From contig NZ_FXAF01000002.1 in NCBI RefSeq assembly GCF_900177415.1, positions 186,001-250,000 of the forward strand: DNA of 64,000 bases, read 5' to 3'. The DNA comes from Xaviernesmea oryzae. GTDB lineage: Bacteria; Pseudomonadota; Alphaproteobacteria; Rhizobiales; Rhizobiaceae. This document shows, in pieces, positions 42,860 to 50,008 of this stretch. The notes under the pieces were generated by a model that had not been told where the DNA came from, searched no databases, and saw nothing but the letters and a program-made list of their open reading frames with translations. The translations under genes and the position numbers were made by a program. The first letter of the stretch is position 1, and each line of letters begins with the position of its first letter.

Positions 42860-42985
42860 ATGAAGATCAAGAACTCGCTCAAGGCGCTGAAGGCCCGTCA
42901 CCGCGATAACCGCCTGGTTCGCCGCAAGGGCCGCATCTACATCATCAACAAGCAGAACCCGCGCTTCAAGGCTCGTCAGGGCTGA
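42860..42985 (+). CDS. rpmJ: 50S ribosomal protein L36, zinc-independent form
   Basis: 41 aa: [20 protein letters not shown], then [20 protein letters not shown]. This is the cysteine-free L36 (YkgO type) and not the zinc-binding one. It is too short for most gene finders but unmistakable. It stands alone after the purK terminator. Confidence 0.95.
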   Translation: MKIKNSLKALKARHRDNRLVRRKGRIYIINKQNPRFKARQG

Positions 42986-43081
42986 TACGGCTGCGGCCCC
43001 AACATCCGCGGGGCCGATCAAATTGTCGATAGCGCGATAAATCGGGTTTGAACTTCGGCGCAGGCGGATTACCTTGTCCGC

Positions 43082-43705
43082 ATGCGCTATTTTCGTTTCA
43101 GCCCCCTCGTTGTCGCCGCGACGCTCGCCGCTTCCTCCGCTCTCGCCCAGACGGCTGCGCCTTCGCCGCCGGCCGCAGCCCCGCCCGCAGGAATCCAGGC
43201 CGCCCCGGCATCCGCTCCGAAACCGGCCAATCCGCTCGACCCGCTGTTCGAGGCGCTGAAGCGCGAACGCGATGCGGACAAGGCGCGCGGCATCGCGACC
43301 CAGATCATGACCGACATGAACCAGTCGGGCAGCGCCACGGTCGATCTTTTGATGCAGTGGGCGGCGACCGCGATCAAGGAGAAGCGCAATGCCGCGGCGC
43401 TCGACTTCCTCGATCAGGTGACGCTCCTCGATCCCGCCTATCCGGAGGGCTGGAACCGCCGCGCGACGCTGCACTACACCATGGGCAACAGCCGCAAATC
43501 CATGGCCGACATCGCCGAGGTGCTGAAGCGCGAGCCGCGCCATTTCGGAGCGATCGCCGGCATGGCCGGCATCCTGATGGAGAACGGCAGGGACGAACTG
43601 GCGCTGAAGGCCTGGGAAGACTACCTCGCCGTCTATCCGGCCGACCGCGATGCCCAGGAAGCCGTGACGAAACTCTCCGAAAAGATCGCCGGCAACCGGA
43701 CCTGA
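43082..43705 (+). CDS. Exported tetratricopeptide-repeat protein
   Basis: 207 aa. Signal peptide MRYFRFSPLVVAATLAASSA with cleavage after ALAQ, a Pro/Ala-rich linker (about 25-52), then about three TPR units (AAALDFLDQVTLLDPAYPEG; SRKSMADIAEVLKREPRHFG; ELALKAWEDYLAVYPADRDA). Likely periplasmic; partners unknown. It is 18 nt before the hydrolase gene and probably cotranscribed with it. Confidence 0.82.
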   Translation: MRYFRFSPLVVAATLAASSALAQTAAPSPPAAAPPAGIQAAPASAPKPANPLDPLFEALKRERDADKARGIATQIMTDMNQSGSATVDLLMQWAATAIKEKRNAAALDFLDQVTLLDPAYPEGWNRRATLHYTMGNSRKSMADIAEVLKREPRHFGAIAGMAGILMENGRDELALKAWEDYLAVYPADRDAQEAVTKLSEKIAGNRT

Positions 43706-43723
43706 CCAGGGTCGGCGACGTTC

Positions 43724-44764
43724 ATGGTGATTCTGCCACTCGCCATCATCGGCATCGTCGCCCTGGCTTTCGGCTTCACCGCCTGGAAGGCCAAGGCGAT
43801 CGAGATGGAATTCCCCAACACCGGCGAGCTGATCGATGTCGGCGGCTTTCGTTTGAACTCGCTGCATGTGCCGAAGCCGCCCGGCGCCGACCTGCCGGCG
43901 GTCGTCTTCATCCACGGCGCCAGCGGCAATCTCCGGGACCAGGAGACAGCCTTCCGCAGAGCGCTCGACGGCCGCGCGGAAATGCTCTTCGTGGACCGGC
44001 CGGGCCATGGCTATTCCGAACGCGGCGGCTCAGAGAACGGCTTTCCCGACGGGCAGGCGGACGCCATCGCGCGGCTCATGGAAAAGCGCGGCATCGGGAA
44101 GGCCGTCATCGCCGGCCACTCGTTCGGCGGCGCGATCGCCGCAAGCTTCGCGCTTTTTCATCCGGAAAAGACCGCCGGGCTCCTGCTTCTGTCACCCGCC
44201 ACGCATCCCTGGCCGGGCGGCGTCGACTGGTATTACGATATCGCCGCGAAACCTTGGATCGGCTGGCTTTTCACCCGTCTCTTCAGCCTGCCGGCCGGCC
44301 TCATGCTGATGGAGAAGGCCACCAGGGCCGTGTTCCATCCGAATCCGCGCCCGGAGAAATATCTGCAGGAAGGCGCGCCCGCCCTCGTGCTGCGCCCCGA
44401 AAACTTCCGCAGCAACGCCGTCGACTGCGTCAATCTCAACGCTTACCTGCGCCGCACGGCGCTGCGCTATCGGGAGATCGGCGCACCGACGGTGATCGTC
44501 ACCGGCGACAGCGACGCGATCGTTTCCGCGGAAATCCACTCGCATGGTTTCGCTAATGCCGTCGCCGGCTCGGAACTCGTCGTCATCCGTCATCTCGGCC
44601 ACAAGCCGGATTACATGGCGACCGACGTGGTGATCGCGGCGATCGAGAAGCTCGCCGGTCTTCCGCGCGATCTTGAGGCCGCCGCGCATATGGCGGAGGC
44701 CCGCCTCATGCCGCAGGCGGAGGACGCGCCGCCGGAACTGGACCTGTCGATCGAGAAGACCTGA
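43724..44764 (+). CDS. Membrane-anchored alpha/beta hydrolase
   Basis: 346 aa. An N-terminal helix (about 1-20) is followed by the hydrolase fold: VVFIHGASGNLRDQ as oxyanion loop, VDRPGHGYSERG, nucleophile Ser in AGHSFGG, Asp in VTGDSDAIVS and His in IRHLGHKPDY. The acyl substrate is unknown. It follows the TPR gene closely. Confidence 0.85.
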   Translation: MVILPLAIIGIVALAFGFTAWKAKAIEMEFPNTGELIDVGGFRLNSLHVPKPPGADLPAVVFIHGASGNLRDQETAFRRALDGRAEMLFVDRPGHGYSERGGSENGFPDGQADAIARLMEKRGIGKAVIAGHSFGGAIAASFALFHPEKTAGLLLLSPATHPWPGGVDWYYDIAAKPWIGWLFTRLFSLPAGLMLMEKATRAVFHPNPRPEKYLQEGAPALVLRPENFRSNAVDCVNLNAYLRRTALRYREIGAPTVIVTGDSDAIVSAEIHSHGFANAVAGSELVVIRHLGHKPDYMATDVVIAAIEKLAGLPRDLEAAAHMAEARLMPQAEDAPPELDLSIEKT

Positions 44765-44841
44765 CCTTCCCCGCGAGGTTCCAGCCTGAGGCAAGCCCGT
44801 CGCCCCACCCTCTTCGCAGGATGGAATCGGAGCGGGATGCG

Positions 44842-45552
44842 ATGGAGATCGGCGGTATCGGCAGGAACTATCCGGCGCGTCCGGCCAGGGCGGACAGTGC
44901 ATCCGCATCGACGGATGCGGCCTCTGCCGCCGACGCGCAGAAGAACCCCGTAGAAGAACAATACGACCGCCTGACCCATGGCCTGACGACCCTCAAGAAA
45001 ACGACGGACGAGGCCGACGAAGAGGCCAAGGCGCGTGCCGGGAAGAAACTGGAGGAGGCCAAGGAGCAGCTCAAATTCCTGCAGCGCTGGAATTTCGATC
45101 CGGAAACCGTCGCCCGCCAGGCGGCCCTGCTGGGCGTCGTCGTAGCCGGTGCCGCCCGCGAATTCACCGAGGCCCTGACCGAAGACGGCGCGACCTTCCC
45201 CTCCTCCACGGAGAATCGACAAGCACTGGCCGACGAGGCGCCGCAAGCCGGAGCCGAAGGCATGTCGAACGAGGAGAAGCCCTATTCGCAGGCAGAACGG
45301 GCCTATATGGACGTCATGGACGACGGCGGCTCTTCGGACGAGAAGCCCACGCTCTCTGCCGGCGATATCAGGACGGCAGCGGAATTCAGTGCCGTGGCCC
45401 GTCAGATCAAGGCGCTTCTGGAGGAAGCCGCGCGCAAGCTGCGGGACGACAGGAATGCCGGCGCCACCACGAATGCCCAGGGTCTCGACGCCGCCGTCAA
45501 TGCGCTCGCAGGCACCGTCTCCAGCATGCCGGCGGTCAGCATCACCGTCTGA
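44842..45552 (+). CDS. Hypothetical protein with charged helical region
   Basis: 236 aa, unrecognised. Low-complexity Ala/Asp-rich N-terminus, a charged helix KKTTDEADEEAKARAGKKLE and a second helical part near 175-215. No signal peptide or membrane segment. ATG 44842 has GGAG nine bases upstream; ATG 44821 is the alternative (243 aa). The early part resembles proline/alanine-rich secreted or scaffold proteins only in composition. Confidence 0.6.
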   Translation: MEIGGIGRNYPARPARADSASASTDAASAADAQKNPVEEQYDRLTHGLTTLKKTTDEADEEAKARAGKKLEEAKEQLKFLQRWNFDPETVARQAALLGVVVAGAAREFTEALTEDGATFPSSTENRQALADEAPQAGAEGMSNEEKPYSQAERAYMDVMDDGGSSDEKPTLSAGDIRTAAEFSAVARQIKALLEEAARKLRDDRNAGATTNAQGLDAAVNALAGTVSSMPAVSITV

Positions 45553-45577
45553 CCGGCATACGCCGCAGCTTCAGCGC

Positions 45578-45682
45578 TTAGAGCGCCGTGCGTCCGATTG
45601 GGCGCACCAAGGACGCTCTAAAGCATTGAATTTGCTGCATCGTGCTTTCCGAAAACCGATTCCGGTTTTCGGGCCGATACAG
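45578..45682. repeat. Dispersed rhizobial repeat with nested hairpin
   Basis: TTAGAGCG (45578-45585) pairs with CGCTCTAA (45614-45621), and inside it GTGCGTCC (45588-45595) pairs with GGGCGCAC (45600-45607). It is followed by CTTTCCGAAAACC and its near-complement GGTTTTCGG. I recall this block as one of the commonest rhizobial intergenic repeats. The GNAT gene ends within it. Confidence 0.6.
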
Positions 45683-46178
45683 TAGGATGCCTGTAAACGA
45701 GGTCCGCCGGATCTTCGCGAGGCGCCGAGATATCGAGTTCCGCACCGAGACGCTCCGCCAGCCGGCGGGAACGGATGTTGTCGGGATGGATATAGCTGAC
45801 GAGCGTCTTAAGGCCGCGCACATCGAAGGCCCAGTCCCGCAGCGCCTTCGCGGCTTCGTAGGCATAGCCCTTCCCCTCGGCCTCCGGGTAGACGAGCCAA
45901 CCGAGCTCATGCTCGGGAAACAGCGGCCCGGCATTGATGCCGACCTGACCGAGACACAGGCCGGTCTCGCGATGCTCCATCATCAAGGCGCCGTGTCCCA
46001 TCAGCGCCCATTGGGCGATATCGTGGCAGAACATTCCCCAGGCAGCATGCAGCGAATGCGGTCCTCCCATATAGAGGGCGCGGTCGGAGAGCATCAGCTC
46101 CGCATAACGGGGCCAGTCTTCCATCCGTTGCGGACGAAGCAGCAGCCGTTCGGTCTCGATCGTCGGTATTTCGGACAT
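45618..46178 (-). CDS. RimJ/RimL-type GNAT acetyltransferase
   Basis: 186 aa. IETERLLLRPQRMEDWPRY is the classic start; ELGWLVYPEAEGKGYAYEAA carries the acetyl-CoA loop, and YIHPDNIRSRRLAERLGA the C-terminal helix. The last 15 or so residues (PESVFGKHDAANSML) and the stop codon are encoded by the dispersed repeat at 45578-45682, so the natural C-terminus has probably been replaced. Acceptor unknown. Confidence 0.85.
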   Translation of the reverse strand: MSEIPTIETERLLLRPQRMEDWPRYAELMLSDRALYMGGPHSLHAAWGMFCHDIAQWALMGHGALMMEHRETGLCLGQVGINAGPLFPEHELGWLVYPEAEGKGYAYEAAKALRDWAFDVRGLKTLVSYIHPDNIRSRRLAERLGAELDISAPREDPADLVYRHPTVSARKPESVFGKHDAANSML

Positions 46179-46262
46179 CCGGCTTCGACACCCTGTCTGT
46201 TTTCGGCGCAGGCAAATCGGCCGCGGAAATTCAGAATCCTGCGGCTGGTTTTCATGACCGAC

Positions 46263-46310
46263 GGGAACTCCGCATCCGGCGGAGAAACCGCCCGGATGCG
46301 CTACCGTTCC
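46263..46310. repeat. Long hairpin downstream of pyk
   Basis: CGCATCCGG (46271-46279) pairs with CCGGATGCG (46292-46300); outside it GGGAAC (46263-46268) pairs with GTTCCC (46305-46310). It follows the pyk stop on the minus strand but lacks a T-run; a role as processing or termination signal is possible. Confidence 0.4.
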
Positions 46311-46319
46311 CTAAACCCC

Positions 46320-47759
46320 TTAGACGCCCGTCTGCCCGTCCGAGCCGATATAGGCGATGCGCAGCATGTTGGTGGCGCCGGGCGTGCCGAGCGGAACGCC
46401 GGCCGAGATGATGATGCGGTCGCCGGGCTTGCCGAAACCTTCCGACACGACGATGCGGCAGGCGCGGTTCACCATGTCGTCCAGGTCCGTCGCGTCATGG
46501 GTGACGACGCAATGCATGCCCCAGCAGACGGAAAGCCGGCGGGCGGTCTGGATGATTGGCGAAAGCGCGATGATCGGCACCTGCGGACGTTCGCGGGAGG
46601 CGCGCAGGCCCGTCGTGCCGGACGACGTATAGGTGACGATGGCCGAAAGCCTGAGCGTTTCGGCGATCTGCCGGGCTGCGAGCGAGATCGCATCGGCGCC
46701 GGTCGCTTCCGGCGTGGCGCGCTGCGCGTAGATGATGGTCGGATAAAGCGGATCCTGCTCGACCTCGCGGGCGATCGACGCCATCATCGAGACGGCCTCG
46801 ACCGGATATTGGCCGGATGCGGATTCGGCCGACAGCATGATCGCGTCGGCGCCTTCGAAGACGGCGATCGACACGTCGGACACCTCCGCGCGGGTCGGCA
46901 CCGGCGAGGAGATCATCGATTCCAGCATCTGGGTCGCGACGACGACCGGCTTGCCGGCACGGCGACAGGCGCGGGTGAGCTGCTTCTGGATGCCGGGGAC
47001 GGATTCGATCGGCATCTCGACGCCGAGGTCGCCGCGCGCCACCATCAGCGCGTCGGAGAGCTCGATGATCTCGTCGATCCGTTCCAATGCCTGCGGCTTC
47101 TCGATCTTCGACATCAGGCCGACGCGGCCACGGGCGATCTTGCGCACCTCGGCAAGGTCGTCGGGGCGCTGCACGAAGGAAAGCGCGATCCAGTCCACTT
47201 CCTCGGTCGCCAGCGCCGCATCGAGATCGACGCGGTCCTTGTCGGTCAGGGCGCCGACGGGAAGCAGCGTGTCGGGCAGGCTGACGCCCTTGCGGTCGGA
47301 TATGCTGGTACCGGCGATCACGGTGCAGACGATGGTCTTGCCGTCGGCCTTCTCGGCCTTCAGCGCCAGCTTGCCGTCGTCGATCAGCAGGCGGTCGCCG
47401 GGCTTTACGGCCTGAAGGATTTCCGGATGCGGCAGGAAGACGCGGGTCTCGTCGCCCGGCTCGTCGCGGTTGTCGAGCGTAAAGGTCTGCCCCACCTTGA
47501 GCGTCACCTTGCCGGCCGCGAACTTGCCGACGCGCAGCTTCGGACCCTGCAGGTCGCAGAGGATGCCGATCGGCCGGCCGGAGCGGGCTTCGACGGAGCG
47601 GATGCGGGAGATCAGCATGCGCATCACGTCGTGGCTGGCATGGCTCATGTTGATGCGGAAAAGGTCGGCCCCCGCCTCATGCAGCTTCTGGATCATCTCC
47701 TCTTCGGACGACGCCGGTCCGAGGGTGGCGAGGATCTTAACTTTGCGGTAACGCCTCAT
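46320..47759 (-). CDS. pyk: Pyruvate kinase
   Basis: Final glycolytic step, PEP + ADP to pyruvate + ATP. 479 aa, the common length. KILATLGPASSEEEMI, LFRINMSHASHD, DLQGPKLRVG, active-site LMSKIEKPQALERIDEII, MVARGDLGVEM and the effector-binding C-terminal domain are visible. ATG 47759 shares one base with the DUF1036 stop (TGATG), so the pair is one operon read from the promoter before DUF1036. Confidence 0.97.
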   Translation of the reverse strand: MRRYRKVKILATLGPASSEEEMIQKLHEAGADLFRINMSHASHDVMRMLISRIRSVEARSGRPIGILCDLQGPKLRVGKFAAGKVTLKVGQTFTLDNRDEPGDETRVFLPHPEILQAVKPGDRLLIDDGKLALKAEKADGKTIVCTVIAGTSISDRKGVSLPDTLLPVGALTDKDRVDLDAALATEEVDWIALSFVQRPDDLAEVRKIARGRVGLMSKIEKPQALERIDEIIELSDALMVARGDLGVEMPIESVPGIQKQLTRACRRAGKPVVVATQMLESMISSPVPTRAEVSDVSIAVFEGADAIMLSAESASGQYPVEAVSMMASIAREVEQDPLYPTIIYAQRATPEATGADAISLAARQIAETLRLSAIVTYTSSGTTGLRASRERPQVPIIALSPIIQTARRLSVCWGMHCVVTHDATDLDDMVNRACRIVVSEGFGKPGDRIIISAGVPLGTPGATNMLRIAYIGSDGQTGV

Positions 47760-48232
47760 CAATTCTGGCCTTCTTGTGTGCCAGGCGTATCCGAAAGCTG
47801 GACCATCCAGCTCCCCTGACGGCCCGTGTCGTATTCCTTGAAGCCCATGCGCTGAAAGCCACGGGCGAAACAATCGTTGACGCCGACGATCTTGAACTCG
47901 TTTTCGGCGACGCACATGTTGATGTTGCCGGTCCAGCGGCCGCCGCGGGCCGCATCCTCGGCATAGAGATAGTAATACCGCGACTGCAGCTCGCCCTCGA
48001 TCAGCGTCGCGCAGGTGGAGGCGGGCACCTGCCACCAGCCCTCCGTGGTCCAGCCTTCCGCCGCGCGGTAGCCGATCGCCACGCCGACGAGGTTCTGGGT
48101 GCCGTTGCAGACGCGGAAATCCGCATGCGCCGAGCCCGCCGCGAAAAGCGGTACGCCTGTAGCCACGATGGCGATGAGCGCCGGAGCGGAAACGAGAGAG
48201 CGAAGATAGGCTGTGGGGGATTTTTTCGACAC
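47759..48232 (-). CDS. DUF1036 exported protein
   Basis: 157 aa. Signal peptide about 1-38 (ending AGSAHADF), then ADFRVCNGTQNLVGVAIGYR, GWWQVPASTC and YYYLYAEDAA typical of DUF1036, with cysteines that could form disulfides (RVCNGT, STCATL, NMCVAE, NDCFAR). Likely periplasmic, function unknown. It is the first gene of the pyk operon, which is a conserved neighbourhood in rhizobia as I recall. Confidence 0.85.
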   Translation of the reverse strand: MSKKSPTAYLRSLVSAPALIAIVATGVPLFAAGSAHADFRVCNGTQNLVGVAIGYRAAEGWTTEGWWQVPASTCATLIEGELQSRYYYLYAEDAARGGRWTGNINMCVAENEFKIVGVNDCFARGFQRMGFKEYDTGRQGSWMVQLSDTPGTQEGQN

Positions 48233-48293
48233 GGTTTCCGTCAGGACTCCATGGTTATTCGTGAAGCACTTTCTTCGCGCGGCAGAGTCGGAA

Positions 48294-48318
48294 AGTCAAC
48301 GAAAGTCTAATCGATTAG
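48294..48318 (-). promoter_or_regulatory. LacI-type palindrome at the DUF1036-pyk promoter
   Basis: CTAATCGATTAG (48307-48318) is a perfect 12-bp palindrome with a central CG, 75 nt before the DUF1036 start. TTGACT (48299-48294) just downstream on the minus strand is a -35 candidate. Aligned on the CG it shares TAA.CGATT with the operator arms upstream of fbaB. Confidence 0.5.
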
Positions 48319-48454
48319 TCCTCTTCCCACCGGCAACCTTCGACCATCGGCAGCCGACGCGGCTTGCGCCGGACGCCTCCCCATGCCATCAACGACCCAC
48401 CCCCGGAGGACACGAGCGGTACTCCGCAAGAAACCATCCGATTTTCCGACAGCG

Positions 48455-49246
48455 ATGCAGGACTTCATTCCTTTCGAAATCATAGAAGGCGATTATGACA
48501 GCGGCATGGTGCTCCTGGCAGACCATGCGATGAACCGCCTGCCCGCCGCCTATGGCAGCCTCGGCCTGCCGGAAAGCGCCTTCCGCCGCCATATCGCCTT
48601 CGATATCGGCATCGAAGGCCTGACCCGCAGCCTTGCCGCCATGCTGAACGTGCCGGCCGTGCTCGGCTGTTTCTCACGCCTCTTGATCGACCCGAACCGC
48701 GGCGAGGACGATCCGACGCTGATCATGAAGATCTCCGACGGCGCGATCGTTCCCGGCAATCATCCGATCACCGAGGAGGAATGGGATTTCCGCCTCGACG
48801 CCTATCACCGGCCCTACCACCGCGCGGTCGAGCGCACCATCGCCAAGGCCGGCGCCTCCGGCCGCGCACCGCTCGTGCTTTCGCTGCATTCCTTCACGCC
48901 CTTCTGGAAGGGCGTGCCGCGCCCCTGGCATGCGGCCGTGCTCTGGGACAGCGACCATCGCGCCGTTCTTCCGTTCCTCGAACTCCTGAAAGCACCGGGC
49001 GACATCACCGTCGGCGACAACGAGCCCTATGACGGCGCGCTGAAGGGCGACACCATGTATCGCCATTGCATGATGTCCGGCACGCCGCATGCGCTTCTCG
49101 AAGTGCGTCAGGACCTGATCGGCGACGAAACCGGCATCGCCGCCTGGGCGGAAAGGCTGGCGCCGATCTTCAAGACGCTCAACGCCGACCCCACATTGCA
49201 CGAATACAGGATTTTTCCCTCGCGCACCGGCCCCTATCCAGGCTGA
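48455..49246 (+). CDS. N-formylglutamate amidohydrolase family protein
   Basis: 263 aa. PFEIIEGDYDSGMVLLADHA, RRHIAFDIGIEGLTRSLAAM, LIDPNRGEDDPTLI and LVLSLHSFTPF are the hallmark pieces of the zinc amidohydrolase (HutG-like) family. No histidine-utilisation genes are nearby, so the substrate may not be N-formylglutamate. ATG 48455 fits the family start; the ribosome site is weak. It is followed by the DUF1244 gene after 23 nt. Confidence 0.85.
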   Translation: MQDFIPFEIIEGDYDSGMVLLADHAMNRLPAAYGSLGLPESAFRRHIAFDIGIEGLTRSLAAMLNVPAVLGCFSRLLIDPNRGEDDPTLIMKISDGAIVPGNHPITEEEWDFRLDAYHRPYHRAVERTIAKAGASGRAPLVLSLHSFTPFWKGVPRPWHAAVLWDSDHRAVLPFLELLKAPGDITVGDNEPYDGALKGDTMYRHCMMSGTPHALLEVRQDLIGDETGIAAWAERLAPIFKTLNADPTLHEYRIFPSRTGPYPG

Positions 49247-49269
49247 CGCGCATATCAGGAGGTGTTCCG

Positions 49270-49578
49270 ATGACCGAACTCACCAGGGAACAGCAGACGG
49301 AATTCGAGGCCGCCGCCTTCCGCCGGCTCGTCCAGCATCTGCGCGAGCGCGCCGACGTGCAGAATATCGACCTGATGAACCTCGCCGGCTTCTGCCGCAA
49401 CTGCCTTTCCAACTGGTATCGCGAGGCGGCCGAGGAGGCGGGCATCGACCTTTCCAAGGATCAGTCCCGCGAGATCGTCTACGGCATGCCCTATGAAGAC
49501 TGGAAGAATCTGCATCAGGCGGAAGCCAGTGATGCGCAAAAAGCCGCATTCGACGTGAACAAACCCGCCCATGGTTGA
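49270..49578 (+). CDS. DUF1244 family protein
   Basis: 102 aa: RRLVQHLRERADVQNIDLMN, LAGFCRNCLSNWYREAAEEA with a Cys-x-x-Cys, and IVYGMPYEDWKNLHQ. This matches DUF1244, function unknown; the CxxC could bind metal or be redox-active. AGGAGGT precedes ATG 49270. It lies between the amidohydrolase and gapR on the same strand. Confidence 0.85.
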   Translation: MTELTREQQTEFEAAAFRRLVQHLRERADVQNIDLMNLAGFCRNCLSNWYREAAEEAGIDLSKDQSREIVYGMPYEDWKNLHQAEASDAQKAAFDVNKPAHG

Positions 49579-49665
49579 TCAACGGCCCGTTTAGGCTTGA
49601 CCTCGGTCTTCCTTTTCGGCAGTTGACGACCACTCATTGAAATTTTCTACGATCAGGAGGCCCCG

Positions 49666-49938
49666 ATGTCTGATGCTCATGGCGTCGCCCGCGACCAACT
49701 CCGCGCATTTGTCGAGCGCATCGAAAGACTGGAAGAAGAAAAGAAGACGATCGCCGACGACATCAAGGACGTCTACGGCGAAGCCAAATCCATGGGCTTC
49801 GACACCAAGATCCTCAAGAAGGTCATTGCGCTGCGCAAGAAGGACGATCAGGAGCGTATGGAAGAGGACCTCATCCTCGACACCTACCTGCAGGCGCTCG
49901 GCATGATCGAAGGTCCGTCGGAGCAGGACGCCGCCTGA
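49666..49938 (+). CDS. gapR: GapR, chromosome-structuring protein (DUF2312)
   Basis: 90-aa nucleoid-associated protein. The family match is clear: [60 protein letters not shown] and YLQALG. In Caulobacter GapR is a helical clamp that binds overtwisted, AT-rich DNA ahead of replication forks and supports topoisomerase action. AGGAGG precedes ATG 49666. It has its own gap upstream and a terminator downstream. Confidence 0.92.
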   Translation: MSDAHGVARDQLRAFVERIERLEEEKKTIADDIKDVYGEAKSMGFDTKILKKVIALRKKDDQERMEEDLILDTYLQALGMIEGPSEQDAA

Positions 49939-49963
49939 TTTTGCAAGGCAGCCCGGCCATGAA

Positions 49964-49986
49964 AAAACCCGCCAATGGCGGGTTTT
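49964..49986. terminator. Bidirectional terminator between gapR and the DUF882 gene
   Basis: AAAACCCGCC (49964-49973), loop AAT, GGCGGGTTTT (49977-49986): perfect 10-bp hairpin with A-run and T-run on both sides, between convergent genes. Confidence 0.88.
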
Positions 49987-50008
49987 ATTTTGCCCATCGA
50001 TCCGGGGA

